A stretch of DNA of 64,000 nucleotides from Pyrenophora tritici-repentis (lineage: Eukaryota > Ascomycota > Dothideomycetes > Pleosporales > Pleosporaceae), in NCBI RefSeq assembly GCF_003171515.1, contig NC_089395.1:1736001-1800000 (forward strand). The letters are read 5' to 3'. Shown here in pieces: positions 40,831-52,219 of the stretch. How positions within the stretch are numbered: the stretch's first letter is position 1; each line of letters starts with the position of its first letter. The translations under genes and the position numbers were made by a program. The notes beneath the pieces are model-generated. The model saw only the letters and a program-made list of their open reading frames with translations, was not told the origin of the DNA and made no database searches.

Positions 40831-41536
40831 TTTGATTGAAAAGGTAGATGTGAGAATGAAGGAAATTTAGGAGGAGTGGTGTTTCTTAGATACTTTCATA
40901 GCGAGCCGGAGAGAAACCGTGAAACGCGTTTCATGCTGACGTTGGTACAGCGCCAGACTCCCGCAACAGCGAATCAAACTTTGTGGCTTGAAGCAGAGTA
41001 ACATGGTGACAGCTACGAGAAGTTTGGTTTGTCGCGTAGAAGCTGTTTGGGTTGAGTCGTGCGTTGCAGTGGAGTGACAGGGAGTTGGAGATGCTTGGCA
41101 TGCTTGTCGCGCACGGGTATACGCTCATCAGTCACGACACGCCAGACTTCATCCTCAACCACGATATGGTCCATTGTTCATCAGTAACCGTCTTTGATCA
41201 TCTTAAGATACCCGCCCAAACAAGAGGAAATGGTCGGGCGTGTCGGCCACAGCTAGGGCGTAAGGCGTGAGCAGGCCGCGAACAGCCGCACCGGGTTTCA
41301 ATGCCGGCAATTGGTACCGTCCACGGGCATCTTGTCAACCACCAACGGCATGAAAGCTTCCCCGCGGTCAGCGTCAGGGTGGGGCAACAACACATCATAT
41401 ACAGACCATTAGCACCTATCATGTGCACTATGTATGTCTCCGTTGAGGCCGCAATCGGCTTTGTCTGAATTGTGTTTAAACTCTGTCATGCGCAGTCAAT
41501 TGCAACGCTACATACCAACATCCAACGACCAACACC
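40831..41536. other. Divergent promoter region
   Basis: About 700 bp between the divergent SET gene and ThDP gene starts. Small frames here are shadows. CAACACC just before 41537 is a strong start context. Confidence 0.5.
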
Positions 41537-43461
41537 ATGGTGTAGGTATCTATCTCAAGTTGCTCGATCCATGTCTAATGCGCGTGCAGGTACACAGCAT
41601 CGTTTGCGTTTTTTGAAGCGCTATGGGAGTACGGCGTCAGCCATGTCTTTGTGAACCTCGGCTCAGATCATCCGTCCATTATCGAAGCTATTGTCAAAGG
41701 CCAGAATGAAAAGAAGGGACAGTTCCCAAAGATCATCACATGTCCCAACGAGGTAAAGCCGACGCGATGGTTAATGTGCATGATAACTGACCGCACCAGA
41801 TGGTCGCCCTCTCCATGGCGGACGGATACGCCAGACTGACGGGCAAACCTCAATGCGTCATCGTTCACGTCGACGTCGGAACTCAGGGCCTCGGAGCCGC
41901 AGTACACAATGCCTCATGTGGACGTGCGCCCGTCCTCATATTCGCCGGTCTGTCGCCTTTCACCATCGAGGGTGAAATGCGTGGTAGCAGGACGGAATAC
42001 ATTCACTGGATACAGGATGTGCCGGACCAGAAGCAGATTGTCGCCCAGTACTGCCGATACACCGGGGAGATCAAATCGGGCAAGAACGTCAAGGTGCGCT
42101 GAACGAGACTACCATACTAAAGTCAGACTGACATGTGACAGCAAATGGTCAACCGCGCCCTATCCTTTGCCATGAGCGATCCGAAAGGACCTGTCTATCT
42201 CTATGGTGCACGCGAGCCCATGGAGGAAGATCTGACACCATACAAACTGCAGATGGACTATTGGCAGCCGGTTGAGCCAGCTGCACTTCCTCCAAGTGGG
42301 GTCAAGACGATTGCTGAAGCTCTGGCGCACGCTCAAGAGCCCCTCATAGTGACGGGATACTCGGGCCGTAATCACGATGCGGTGCAAGAGCTTGTGCGTC
42401 TAGCAGACAACGTCAAAGGCATACGCGTCTTGGATACTGGAGGCAGCGATATGTGCTTCCCTGCAAATCATCCAGCATGGCTAGGGCTGCGATACGGCAA
42501 CGATCCTGCCATCAAGTCAGCTGATGTCATACTAGTCCTTGATTGCGATGTGCCGTGGGTCAATACGCAGTGCCACCCCAAGGACAGCGCAAAGATCTTC
42601 CATGTTGACGTCGACCCCCTAAAGCAGCAAATGCCCGTTTTCTACCTGAACGCGACACAACGCTATCGCGCCGATTCATATACATCACTGACCCAGCTCA
42701 ACGAGTACCTTGAGTCAGCCCTCAAGGAGAAGCTTTCAAGTCAGCTTTTCAGTCAACGGTGGACTGCGTTGCAAGATTCGTATAAGAAGAAGCTTGAAGG
42801 CATCGCGGGTGAAGCAAAAGTAGACGACAACGGTCACTTCGGCACACCATATCTCTGCTCCCAGCTAAAGAAACTTTGCCCCAACGATACCATCTGGGCT
42901 ATTGAGGCCGTCACCCAAACTGGCTTTGTTGCAGATCAAATCCAAGCTACCCTTCCCGGCTCATGGATAAATTGCGGTGGTGGAGGTCTTGGATGGTCTG
43001 GTGGTGGTGCTCTGGGTATCAAGCTCGCGACCGAGACAGAGGGCAAGAAGCAGTTTGTGTGCCAGATTGTCGGCGATGGCACCTATCTCTTCTCGGTTCC
43101 CGGGTCCGTCTACTGGATCTCTCAGCGGTACCAGATTCCCATCCTGACGATTGTACTCAACAACAAGGGCTGGAATGCACCCCGACGATCCATGCTACTC
43201 GTCCACCCCGATGGTGAGGGCTCCAAGGTCAGCAACGAGGAGCTGAACATTAGTTTTGCACCGACGCCAGACTACTCGGGTATCGCGAAGGCGGCCAGCG
43301 GTGGTGAGATTTGGGCTGCTCATGCGAGTACCGCAGAGGAACTGGGGAAGCTGCTACCAGAGGCTATTAAATCTGTACTCGAGGGAAAGTCGGCAGTGCT
43401 TGATGCGCATCTTGAGGGTCCGGAAGGCAAGTATGGAGGTGCGAAAGGTCGCCTAGGATAA
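41537..43461 (+). CDS. Thiamine diphosphate enzyme, acetolactate synthase-like
   Basis: Exons 41537-41541, 41590-41752, 41800-42093 and 42142-43461 join in phase to 593 residues. Exon 1 is only ATGGT; the donor GTAGGT and CTAAT branch site support it. The Pyr domain has the catalytic glutamate (residue 56, PNEMVALSMADGYAR). The PP domain has the ThDP/Mg motif from VGDGTYLF near 465 to VLNNKGW. The central domain binds the substrate or cofactor. This group covers acetolactate synthase, 2-hydroxyacyl-CoA lyase and benzoylformate decarboxylase-like enzymes; the sequence does not say which. It is probably a cytosolic or peroxisomal carboligase or decarboxylase. No targeting tail is obvious. Confidence 0.9.
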
Positions 43462-45119
43462 CTTGAGTGCTGTCGTGCGACGTACAGTACCTCGTAAGAC
43501 ATAGTGCAAATCCCTCTCGTTCGTCTTCTTGCTTACCGCGCACGAGAGATTGCAACTATTAGCTGACGATCGATCGAATATACCGCAACGCATACTTTCC
43601 AAGTAGTGCATACACATACCTTCTCCCTGACCCGTACTTGGCACTTGCCTTGGTCATCGCGCGCGCCAGTTTCCTTACTTTGCTGCTGACATGCACCTCT
43701 CTTTGTTGTATAACGTAACAACCACGTAATAAATTACCGGTATCTGCCCGCGATTATCCCACCGCCTACGCCGAAATAGTCATACGACTTTGGCGGCGCA
43801 TCAGGGTCGATACATAGCTGGCAAAAATAGACTCATGTATAGATCCATCCAAACCACACTGATTATTCGGCACATTGTGGGTCGTTTTGCTGATCGACTA
43901 AAGAGGCGTGGAGCTGACAGCTGCACGGCTCCAACAACAATTAGTTGCAGATGGACGATCTACATACTCACGGATAGACATTGCCGAAGAAATGCCTTTG
44001 AAAAGTATATGAAAGTTAAAGCTAGACACCTCTCCTGGAAAGAGCCTTCAATCCGTCCTCCTTGAGTTTTACTATATACATATTCACACTACTACTACCT
44101 TATCTATAACTACGTCTTCTTCCGAACAAATCGTCGAATATTAGCAAGATAAGGCTTTCCCTTCTCTGTGCGAGCCTTTTCACGGCTACTGCCTCTGCCA
44201 AACTTGGTTTTTTCATTGGGTTTGGTGGGCAGTGTTGGTATAAGGGATTTTGCGCCGATGGATCCCAAAAACGTTGTTTCGACGCATATACTTGGCCAAA
44301 ACCTGACTGCCCTGCCACTCTTGGTGGTGATCCGTTGACACATTGGTCATGCGTCGGCATGGCCGCAGGGTTGAATCGTCTGCAATGCGACAAACCGTAA
44401 GTTTTTTTTCTATTCTATTATTACTATATTTATTCTAACGGCAATATTCTAGAGAAGATGTCTGCAAATAGGGTTAAAGAAGACTTATGTCTGGAATTGA
44501 ACTCGATTGGTGTAAAAGGCGACGCGCCTGTGCCGGACGTCGACCAGGGCGGCTAGGGCGGCCTCATCCTATTACTTCATGTTGTCGCGTCCGACGGAAT
44601 ATACAGAGGTATGCAGGAAGGTTTATTACAAAACATTCGAACATTTCGCCTACAATTGGGCTACTTTGTATATATCATTCGAAAGCTCTTTGTTATCTTC
44701 AACGCGATCACTACATTTACCATTTAGGCTGAGCTCCTAGCTCTTGAGCATGCGACCAAGGAAGCAATCGTACTCAAGAGATTCTTTAAAGAACTGACTC
44801 TTGTAACATCTCGCAGAGTGACGTGTAGTAAGATGGGGGGTTTTCGGGTTATCAAGGGGGGTGTCGGATCGTGAGTATCGGTAGAGACGTCGGCTGCTTG
44901 ACACTTCGGCCCGACTTCGGCCCACCTTGCGCAGAGCTTAGGTGTACCTTCGTAGCAGCTATGTTCGTAGACAATACCAATACCAGTCACCAGAAGAACC
45001 TCGTTGTTGTTATTCACCCGTACGATCGTACAAGGCCTACCAACAATAGGATCACTAGTTTTCTGCGGCATAGAGGCATGTAGAATACAGAATATGTGGT
45101 TCCGCTGGGAACAAGCCAA
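43462..45119. other. Gene-poor region before the copia relic
   Basis: About 1.7 kb with no intact gene. Minus-strand frames at 44100-44393 and 44724-45164 lack domains, and the second starts inside the MITE. It is likely repeat-derived. Confidence 0.4.
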
Positions 45120-45345
45120 AGGGTCGTTTTCCAGGTCCAATACTGGGAGCAGAGTCCGCAACAATCAAGCGATAGGCAGATTGATTACCGGATTAGGCCT
45201 CGAAAGATCACTATCTGGTCCGTGACAGACCTAATCAGGTAATCAATCTGCCTATCGCTTGATTGTTGCGGACTCTGACTGGGAGACGAGCAGGATGACA
45301 GCTGACGGGCTCACCAAATCACTGAACCAGTAGCAATTTGAGCGT
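45120..45345 (+). pseudogene. Copia retrotransposon RNase H end, split by a MITE
   Basis: With the MITE and one target copy removed, the frame reads FQVQYWETSRMTADGLTKSL then NQ-stop-QFERFKN. DGLTKSL is the hallmark end of copia RNase H. The stop is TAG at a Gln position. The rest of the element is not recognisable upstream, so only the 3' end survives. Confidence 0.65.
45150..45277. mobile_element. hAT-type MITE, 128 bp
   Basis: Both ends are CAGAGTCCGCAACAATCAAG in inverted order, with almost 48 bases of each arm paired, leaving a short loop. It is flanked by an exact 8-bp duplication, ACTGGGAG at 45142-45149 and 45278-45285. CAG ends and 8-bp duplications are typical of hAT transposons. 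It sits inside the copia relic. Confidence 0.9.
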
Positions 45346-45390
45346 TTCAAAAACTAATATTATTCAAAGACTAATAGAACCTACATCTCT

Positions 45391-45544
45391 TGTTAGATGA
45401 AAGTGTCGAGACGCGGTGAGAGCCTTCACTAGTATTCACGGTGAATCAGGCTTCCCGTGCTCTGATTGGCCAGGCACTGATTAGTCAGCTGCTCCGTGCG
45501 CGCACCATAGATATTCTCCCTTCTCCCGTAGCTCCAATACAACA
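45391..45544 (+). repeat. Possible copia 3' LTR
   Basis: Starts TGTTAG and ends CAACA about 45 bp after the RNase H relic, the expected place for a 3' LTR. A matching 5' copy was not found in the window. Confidence 0.45.
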
Positions 45545-46431
45545 AGTTCACACACGTTTTCTCCACCTCCATCAGAAAGCGCTGACAGATGCTAGATGAG
45601 CTAGTGCGACTCGGCAGCTGTGAGAACCATGTAGATTACAGCAAGGCTTGGCACTTACTATATGAGCCTACGAACCGTAGCTAGAATATGACACAATCAA
45701 CAATGATGGTCTATTAATACCAATATATTTTCTACCATGATTCCAATATAGTGAATATCGGATAGTAAGAAAGGTTACCACCCCCAAAACTACCGCATCC
45801 AAAAGTCTTGAAATGATTACATCGATGCAGCAAATTTGCGATCGAGGAGAACCACTAGCCTGATAGTAAGAAACAGAAATAACAAAATCCCAGCTAAATA
45901 GCCCCTCCGTCTTCTCCGAACAGGCCCTTAACCACATGCTAAGGGGGGCAGTAATGGTGACAGCAGCCTGTGCATATTTTCGTAACCATATACAAGCAAG
46001 CCCAACAGGGTGCTTTGCATTCCCGTTTGAACATTAAATCTCCAGAATAGCGGTTTGCCACATCTCCTGTAGTCATGGCCTGCCCATAGGGCAGTAGATG
46101 TGCCATCGTGTTAGCGGAAGAGTGACAGCAGAGCGCGATGAACTACACTGGATTTTATGAAACTCAAAAAGAAAACGCATCACTTGTGTATTAATGTCTT
46201 TGATCCGCACTGTACACTGTCTTAGCTCGTGAGAGACATTAATAGAGAGAAGCTTGTTCAGAAGACAATGAAATCATATACTGAAACTATCTTACAGTCT
46301 CATCTCACTAACAAACTAAGCTCCCTGTCTATTACATATAAGAACTACAATAACACTCTATCGCTCTACCCAGCACTCTCCACTACACATAAAGATTTCC
46401 TAACAGTACGAATTTCGGCGGCCAAGTCAAA
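45545..46431. other. AT-rich, nothing recognised
   Basis: Nearly 0.9 kb with no supported gene. An 89-codon minus frame (45668-45937) lacks a domain. Confidence 0.4.
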
Positions 46432-46764
46432 ATGCCAAATTTCCTCTTTATAGCCGGAATTATTGTCCTTCTACGATGGCTACGACTTATAGAGCAGCCG
46501 CAATTACCAGATGTAGCTCTGTCACTCAGCGGGGGAGGGCACCCACCGCCGTCACCGCCGCCACCCCAGATGGTGTTCGACCACGCAAACGTATATGTGG
46601 GCCAGATCATTTACCAGTCAAATTTTTATGGGAGTGACGAGCGTGCTCGGTTGGAAGCGGATGCGGGGCATGGTGCAGAGAGCGGAGGCCCGCTTAGGTG
46701 GCTAGCAAGCAGATTACTTGAAGCGAAATACGCCGGCGAAGACGGGGATGCGGAGTTGGATTGA
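46432..46764 (+). CDS. Possible small membrane-anchored protein
   Basis: A 110-codon ATG frame begins with a hydrophobic anchor (MPNFLFIAGIIVLLRWLRL), then a Gly/Pro-rich hinge and a charged tail. The opposite strand carries a 92-codon frame (46714-46992) that also reads smoothly, so the true coding strand is not settled. No family is recognised. Confidence 0.3.
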   Translation: MPNFLFIAGIIVLLRWLRLIEQPQLPDVALSLSGGGHPPPSPPPPQMVFDHANVYVGQIIYQSNFYGSDERARLEADAGHGAESGGPLRWLASRLLEAKYAGEDGDAELD

Positions 46765-46992
46765 ATCGACTGGAGGAAGGGGAGAGATCGGGAGCAGAGA
46801 TGTCCGAGCGGCAGAGCTGGGATAGAGATACGGGGGAGTGGGCACTGTGGCGGAGGAACTGATACGAACTAAGACTGTCGGTACGGCATAATTAAGGAGG
46901 ATAATTTCAGGGGTTTGCATAATTAGAGATGCATCGGGTGAATCGCTGCTACCGTGACTGTCTTCATGGCTATTCTCATCAAAGTCCATCAC

Positions 46993-47613
46993 CTACCAAA
47001 CTATACCACTTCAATGACCTCCGCCACTGCACTCAGTCTCAAATACCCTCAACGAAGACATCTTATCCCTTATCCGGAATACCATGAGTAAGCACAAGCA
47101 TAAGCGCAATATTTCACGCTCAGTGCCAGGTCTGAGTCTGTTCGCAGACATGGACTTCAGCGTCCGCCGAAGCCTAAGCACCATGGGAAGCACAATATCT
47201 CACTATTACTGTTAAATTGCTGTTGAAGTTTCCCAGCATGACAAGAGGGAGAGTTCAAACAAGGCGTCACAAAGGAACCGATTGAGCTAGCCGAATACGG
47301 CATACCGCTACGCACGTGATGAACAAAGAGATCATTAGACAAAGCTAGACCAGTGCACTAGTTTAGACAGCTGTCCCGGCGTAGTCAGTGCCTTGTTCTT
47401 TGTGCTGTTTTCACAGCCCGGTCGCTTATGGGGCCTTATGAAATAACAGTCAGTTGGTCTTTCAAACTTCTATGCAGCAGAGCATCAACATACATGCCCA
47501 ACTGTCGCCGGCAGGTCATAAATCAGATTTATCTTCGTCGCCATCTTCTAATAATATTTGACAGATGGTCGGCATCGTCAACGCTACATTCAATCCCTAC
47601 GGGGTTAGCGACA
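46993..47613. other. Intergenic, unresolved small frames
   Basis: Two minus-strand frames (47157-47342 and 47011-47193) look weakly coding, but no intron joins them in phase. No gene is called. Confidence 0.35.
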
Positions 47614-48567
47614 ATGCCACTCGTTCTTTCAGACCTCCGTACGCCCGCCGATCACATAGAAGTTCCTCCAGATCTCCAACACAGTCCATATCCAGCAGAA
47701 ATATGGAGAAAGATATCTCGAGAGGCCAGGGCGCCGTCCAGGCCGCTCCATGTTCGACAATCGGGCAATCTGGACAAGAAGGAGTGCAGCTCGCTACGCG
47801 AACGCAACTCGAAAGGCGATTGGATACTCACTCGAACCACAATGCTTGTGCAGATACTTTGGCTCAAAATGATCATGTTATGCAAGTATGGTGTCGTATA
47901 CCCCGTTGTCAATCTCTGGAGCATCATAAGCGGCTACATTCCAAAGAGGGGGGAGTCTTGCACTGTGTGGCTTGCTGAGCCCAAGCCATTTCTCGCAAAC
48001 GTGTCTTGCCACTGGCTTCATGGTAGTAAGCCATGGCAATTGCTCACGAGAGCCTTTTCCAGGATCAACCCGTTATGTGACCCAATCTATCGCAAATTTC
48101 ACTGCAGTAGGTCTTGTCCACACACATATTTTATACATGTAGTAACGCCCCTCTTAGATCCTTGGTTTGCGACAAAGCAGTTTCTGGTTTGGGTCGCTGT
48201 CCTGGTACCCGCACTGCTTCTGACGACAGAATTGGTGCCGAGCGTGTACAACGGTTTTTGGTGCTTTGGCGCATGTTCTGCATCTCACCTTACTACACCT
48301 ACTGTTGGCGCTACAATAGGCCCTCTTTCTGGTTGCACTCCGTCCTGTCCACCCACTTGGCTGCATTCCACTGCAGATCTCATCCTGGGTGATTATCCGC
48401 GAATATATCCTGAACTTCGACCGCCATGGCACGAACTACACCGTGGCTGGAAACAGTTCCAGAAATGTTGGCATCCGGATCGGTCGTCTCGGCGCAAGAA
48501 TCTGAGCGACCTTTTGGTCCCTGGCGCTCCTGACCTAACAGTAAGACGGCCTAGCAGTACGTTTTAA
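47614..48567 (+). CDS. Hypothetical protein with one membrane span
   Basis: From ATG at 47614 the frame encodes 317 residues. An upstream extension exists but the sequence after MPLVLSD has more regular composition. One clear hydrophobic span (FLVWVAVLVPALLLTTELV) lies near residue 195-213. The N-terminal half is polar with SPYPAEIWRKISREA, and the C-terminal half is Pro/Cys-rich. I recognise no domain. The length of the open frame and the ATG support coding, but hidden introns in the C-terminal third are possible. Confidence 0.5.
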   Translation: MPLVLSDLRTPADHIEVPPDLQHSPYPAEIWRKISREARAPSRPLHVRQSGNLDKKECSSLRERNSKGDWILTRTTMLVQILWLKMIMLCKYGVVYPVVNLWSIISGYIPKRGESCTVWLAEPKPFLANVSCHWLHGSKPWQLLTRAFSRINPLCDPIYRKFHCSRSCPHTYFIHVVTPLLDPWFATKQFLVWVAVLVPALLLTTELVPSVYNGFWCFGACSASHLTTPTVGATIGPLSGCTPSCPPTWLHSTADLILGDYPRIYPELRPPWHELHRGWKQFQKCWHPDRSSRRKNLSDLLVPGAPDLTVRRPSSTF

Positions 48568-48974
48568 AATAGCTTCTCACTTAATATCTAGACAGAAATG
48601 TAGGGCATTGTAGAGCGATTGGATACTTCGGACCTAGCTAAATGTTATCGCATCGCGTGTCTATTTTAAACCTCTTGGCTTCAGTCGGTTAATTAGTTTG
48701 GTCTATCTTATCGCAAGCCACTGAGGGGCATGCATACAGTAGTCGCCGGAAAAGGCAAAAGAGAACTAACCCCTCACCTTCGTCTTGAAGTATAATATCT
48801 AGGCATAACCTAACGTTGGCCATGTAACCTCGTCTCAACTCGACTCTGCTACTACAACACACGTACCTTATCCTAAACAACAAATATCTTTCCTAAATTT
48901 CCTTAGCATAAAGGTTAGTATTTGTTCCTATTTGGAGTTTTAGTTCTTAGGTTTCAAGATTAGCCACTTCGTAG
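48568..48974. other. Intergenic, nothing recognised
   Basis: About 400 bp. It contains a 64-codon minus frame with no domain. No repeat or RNA was seen. Confidence 0.4.
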
Positions 48975-49166
48975 ATGGTCTCCTCTATCTCCACCGTCCC
49001 TCCTGTCAACTACTGCACCTGGAAAAATGAAACGATAGCCGAAGCGCCAATGGTTATAAAGGATACAGATTGCGGGAGCACGACATGCTCTGACAGCACT
49101 AGCTATATCACACCAGATGTACCTGGTGTTCCTGATGTTCCTCAAGATGTTGAGGAAGAAGAATAA
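48975..49166 (+). CDS. Small acidic protein, 63 aa
   Basis: An ATG frame of 63 codons has three cysteines, a repeated VPGVPDVPQDV segment and a run of glutamates at the end. There is no signal peptide. It could be a real small protein or a chance frame; upstream AT-rich sequence gives no clear promoter. Confidence 0.35.
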   Translation: MVSSISTVPPVNYCTWKNETIAEAPMVIKDTDCGSTTCSDSTSYITPDVPGVPDVPQDVEEEE

Positions 49167-49495
49167 GACAGCAGTGTTATAAAGAGTTAGTATCTCACTG
49201 GGGGTTCTGTACTGTATTTAAGCGTGGGTCGCAATGAGGACAATAAGACATTGTATGCTCCTTATGTAACCCTAATACCTCTATGGTAAACGTCTTATCA
49301 GATTACTGTGCGCTGAGAACAAACACTGTGTAAGAACCGGAAACCGATTTCGGTTAACACTATAGAACAGCGTCGATCAGGGCAGACGCGGGCGAACATG
49401 GATGCCAGCCCGTTCTGTCGATAGCGCGGCATTGTTCTTTCTGGAATGGAGTTGGGTTGGAAGGAAATTCTTTGACCCCCTTGGATTGTCTTGTA

Positions 49496-50478
49496 CTAAC
49501 ATCCGTCCATCTCACGTCCCCTTCCCCTTCCCCGTCCACTTCCACGCTCACCCCGCACAACCTCACTCTTCCCTTTCCTTCCTCCCCTCGACGGTGGACC
49601 CTTCGGCGGCGGACTTGGAAGAAAAGCAGGCATAACAGGTGTCGGTAGCACAGTCAAATAAATCGTCGCCATCTTTGAATCCATCAACGAGGTCCTCGCT
49701 GTATTCGGCGTGACTGGCTCGAAGCCCTTCCATAGCTTGGCTTGGCCATGCCGTTGCGTTGGGCGTAACGTGCGTCGGTGGTGTACGAAAAGCGCGAGAA
49801 GAATCATCAGGACGATGCCGATGATGCCGATTACAACGCCGATGCCCAGGGCAGCTGATGTGGAGATGATGTGGCCATTTTGTACATCGCGGGGACGGAG
49901 AGCAGCAGAACAAGAAGCTCCAAGAGCATTGGAGGATGGTGTTGCTGTAGCGCCGATGGCTCGTGTACCGGTTTTCAAAATCAAAGTGTCCATTATCGTC
50001 GGAATCAGGTTGGAATTCACGGGAGCAAGTGCTCAGAATCGTGTTTTATCGGGAAGCTAGCTTATCAATATAGGTTTTTGCTCGACGATTCAAATGAGCG
50101 AGTGGCGCACATGTACTCACACCTTCTTCTCGGTGCTCTACGCTGGTTGGTATGCTCCTAAGCGCCTCCCCAGGTGGACCTGGATAGACTACAGCACTCG
50201 GTGTATCGAATTTCTCCCTCCCCCCCCATCCCCATCGTGGAAAGACTGACCTACTCTTGACGCATATACCAGCCAATCCGAAAGCTGCAGGTTGCTGGCC
50301 AGGCTTGTACACTGAGAAGCACATATGTAGGCCTTTCCGTGAGATGCGCAATGTCTTCGAAAGGTGAATGGGGGGTGGGTGCTCGCAGGGGCAATGTATC
50401 GAAGGCGTCTGAATGACAACCAGATGCAGTCGTGAGACGAAGTAGAGTATGTAGAGCAGCAAGGAGTATAATACGCAT
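49496..50478 (-). CDS. Type I single-pass membrane protein, three exons
   Basis: Exons 50478-50255, 50217-50123 and 50031-49496 join in phase to 284 residues. The start MRIILLAALHTLLRLTTASG is a signal peptide. The ectodomain has two Cys before the first intron and a Ser/Thr/Ala-rich stalk. A membrane span (AALGIGVVIGIIGIVLMILLALF in pieces) is followed by HHRR and a Pro/Arg/Gly-rich cytosolic tail. Splice donors are GTAGGT and GTGTGA; intron 1 is only 37 bp with a G-rich acceptor side and is the weakest point. The layout resembles fungal wall-stress or mid2-like sensors, but no WSC domain is visible. Confidence 0.55.
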
Positions 50479-50811
50479 ATATTAAGTCCCAATCAGAACG
50501 ATACTTGGAGCGCTGAATGGTCAGCGACGAAGCTTATTCGATGATGTTTCAAACACTTTCTGTGTGTGAACAGCCTCAGCGGCTATGCAGCCGCCACTTG
50601 GGCTTGGCACTCGATAGCCTTTTTTGGTATGAAGACGGATTTTCCCGCAGCAGGGTACTTTGAACGATAAATCTTGCGATAGTAATTAAAATAGAAGATA
50701 GCAGCCTCTATATATGTAAGACGAAGTTTTGAACACCTCTGTTACGTGTTCTCTCTATTCTAGACAGCATTTTCCCTACAAACATAGTCTATTAGAGAAA
50801 AAAACTTGGGA

Positions 50812-51175
50812 TTAGATGCATTTACAATTACTTACTTGGACGTTGAAATACCTGGCTTCACCAACACCATAGGGTACACATTGTTTGCGAGGATGCTCAA
50901 TTTGGGCGTTTTCCATATCGAAATGTGATGCGCGCAAAATACCTTGACAATTGTAGTCCAACGTGATGGAGAGGACAGAAGTTTTCCAGGGGTTAGGAAC
51001 CTGATACTGTCCCTATGTAATCTTTAGTACTTGATTCAAACTTACAGGGGGAAAGTCTGCAAATGCAACTCACTGGTGCGGTACGTATGCATGCACCCCC
51101 TTGATAGGTGTGTGGTACGCATTGGATTGCGCCTACAATTCCAACAAGTGGTACGAGGAAATAAGTGTAATGCAT
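50812..51175 (-). CDS. Small secreted protein, six cysteines
   Basis: Exons 51175-51074 and 51012-50812 join in phase (GTGAGT donor, ACATAG acceptor) to 100 residues. The first 18 residues (MHYTYFLVPLVGIVGAIQ) form a signal peptide. The mature protein has six cysteines, the last pair as NCKCI at the very end, a layout common in disulfide-bonded apoplastic proteins. A GTAAGT lies at the codon before this end; if used as a donor the tail would change and lose two cysteines. Its start overlaps the 3' end of the next gene by 43 bp. Family unknown. Confidence 0.65.
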
Positions 51176-51633
51176 CGTGTCGATAGCCGAATTTTTGGAT
51201 GTAGAAAGAGGTATTGGCTGATATTAAAGGATGTAGTAAACTGTGGGGAACCAGATTGGTTCAAGTACTCGAATCGTGAGTCCCGTTTGACGGCTGGACG
51301 TCGGTAGTTTTTCGTGTCTGAGAAGATGATTTCGCCTATTCCGGAGTGCATCACGAGGTTGCGAAAGGTATTGGGCGGAGGGCGGATGCCAACACGAACA
51401 CGGCGGTACTCCGTGGGCGATCCAACACCGATCAGGTATGTACGTCCAATTTCACGGGGGCGGGGGGTAGGGAGCCCCACGTCAGACTTCAAGATATACG
51501 AATTTGTGGTGGGCAGTTGCAATCCCTCGGTTTTGATACGTGTGTCCAACACGCAGAAGTCCAGTTCGTGGCCTCCTGCCCATGACACACGGGCTGAAAG
51601 CGCCACAAGGCAGAATATTGAGGAGGAATTCAT
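51133..51633 (-). CDS. Secreted protein, 166 aa
   Basis: One exon with a signal peptide (MNSSSIFCLVALSARVSWA) and a mature part of about 147 residues rich in strands and basic patches, with N-x-S/T sites. Only three cysteines remain after cleavage. No domain is recognised. It overlaps the start of the six-cysteine gene downstream by 43 bp on the same strand. An alternative end before the overlap by splicing was not found. Confidence 0.5.
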   Translation of the reverse strand: MNSSSIFCLVALSARVSWAGGHELDFCVLDTRIKTEGLQLPTTNSYILKSDVGLPTPRPREIGRTYLIGVGSPTEYRRVRVGIRPPPNTFRNLVMHSGIGEIIFSDTKNYRRPAVKRDSRFEYLNQSGSPQFTTSFNISQYLFLHPKIRLSTRCITLISSYHLLEL

Positions 51634-51849
51634 AGCAAGCCTCGATTGTTTCCAAGTAAAGGGGAGGAGGACACGTACTTGTCATCATGTCGTGTAGGAA
51701 AGATGGTTAGGGCCCTTGGGCATACGTTCTCTGATTGTCTCTTCTTGGACGGCAATTCAAGAGCGTACAACGCAAGCAGCTATTATAATCCACATTCCTC
51801 ATCGCTCACCGTTTATCGCGCACCGCGCGCCAGGCTTGCCACCATGGCA

Positions 51850-52219
51850 AAACTCGTCGTACGCACCCGATATCCATACTTTGGCAAGATTACTGCAAGC
51901 CGTCTCACTCATCCTCAGCGTACGCCAGTCCAGTCGCTCCAATATATCGTTTAAAAGCGTCTTCGCCAAGTTGGACCTCCAGTGCTTCGAACACCTTAAA
52001 GCAGCCCACATGCTCTCTGTATGCCGAACCAGCAAGCGATACAACAAGATTGCCCTCGGGCTGCTATATACGGACATGTGCATCACGTTCTAGCAAAAAT
52101 CTCGGGCATACACGTTGCTCCGAGACACCAACATGGTCATGGACATACTATCTCACCTAGCCAGTAGCGAAATTCTGGGCCGAATTACGAAGAAATGCAC
52201 GCGATTGCTTGCCACATAG
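51850..52219 (+). pseudogene. F-box protein relic
   Basis: The plus strand reads FAKLDLQCFEHLKAAHMLSV and SKRYNKIALGLLYTDMCITF, the usual F-box-to-first-strand transition, then a TAG at 52091, and continues in the same frame with QKSRAYTLLRDTNMVMD to a final TAG at 52217. The N-terminal start of the F-box is not found. The internal stop fits a C-to-T change. Confidence 0.5.

Noticed and set aside
46714..46992. 92-codon minus frame opposite the small membrane protein
   Set aside because: Reads smoothly but has no domain or splice support; kept only as an alternative to the plus-strand call.
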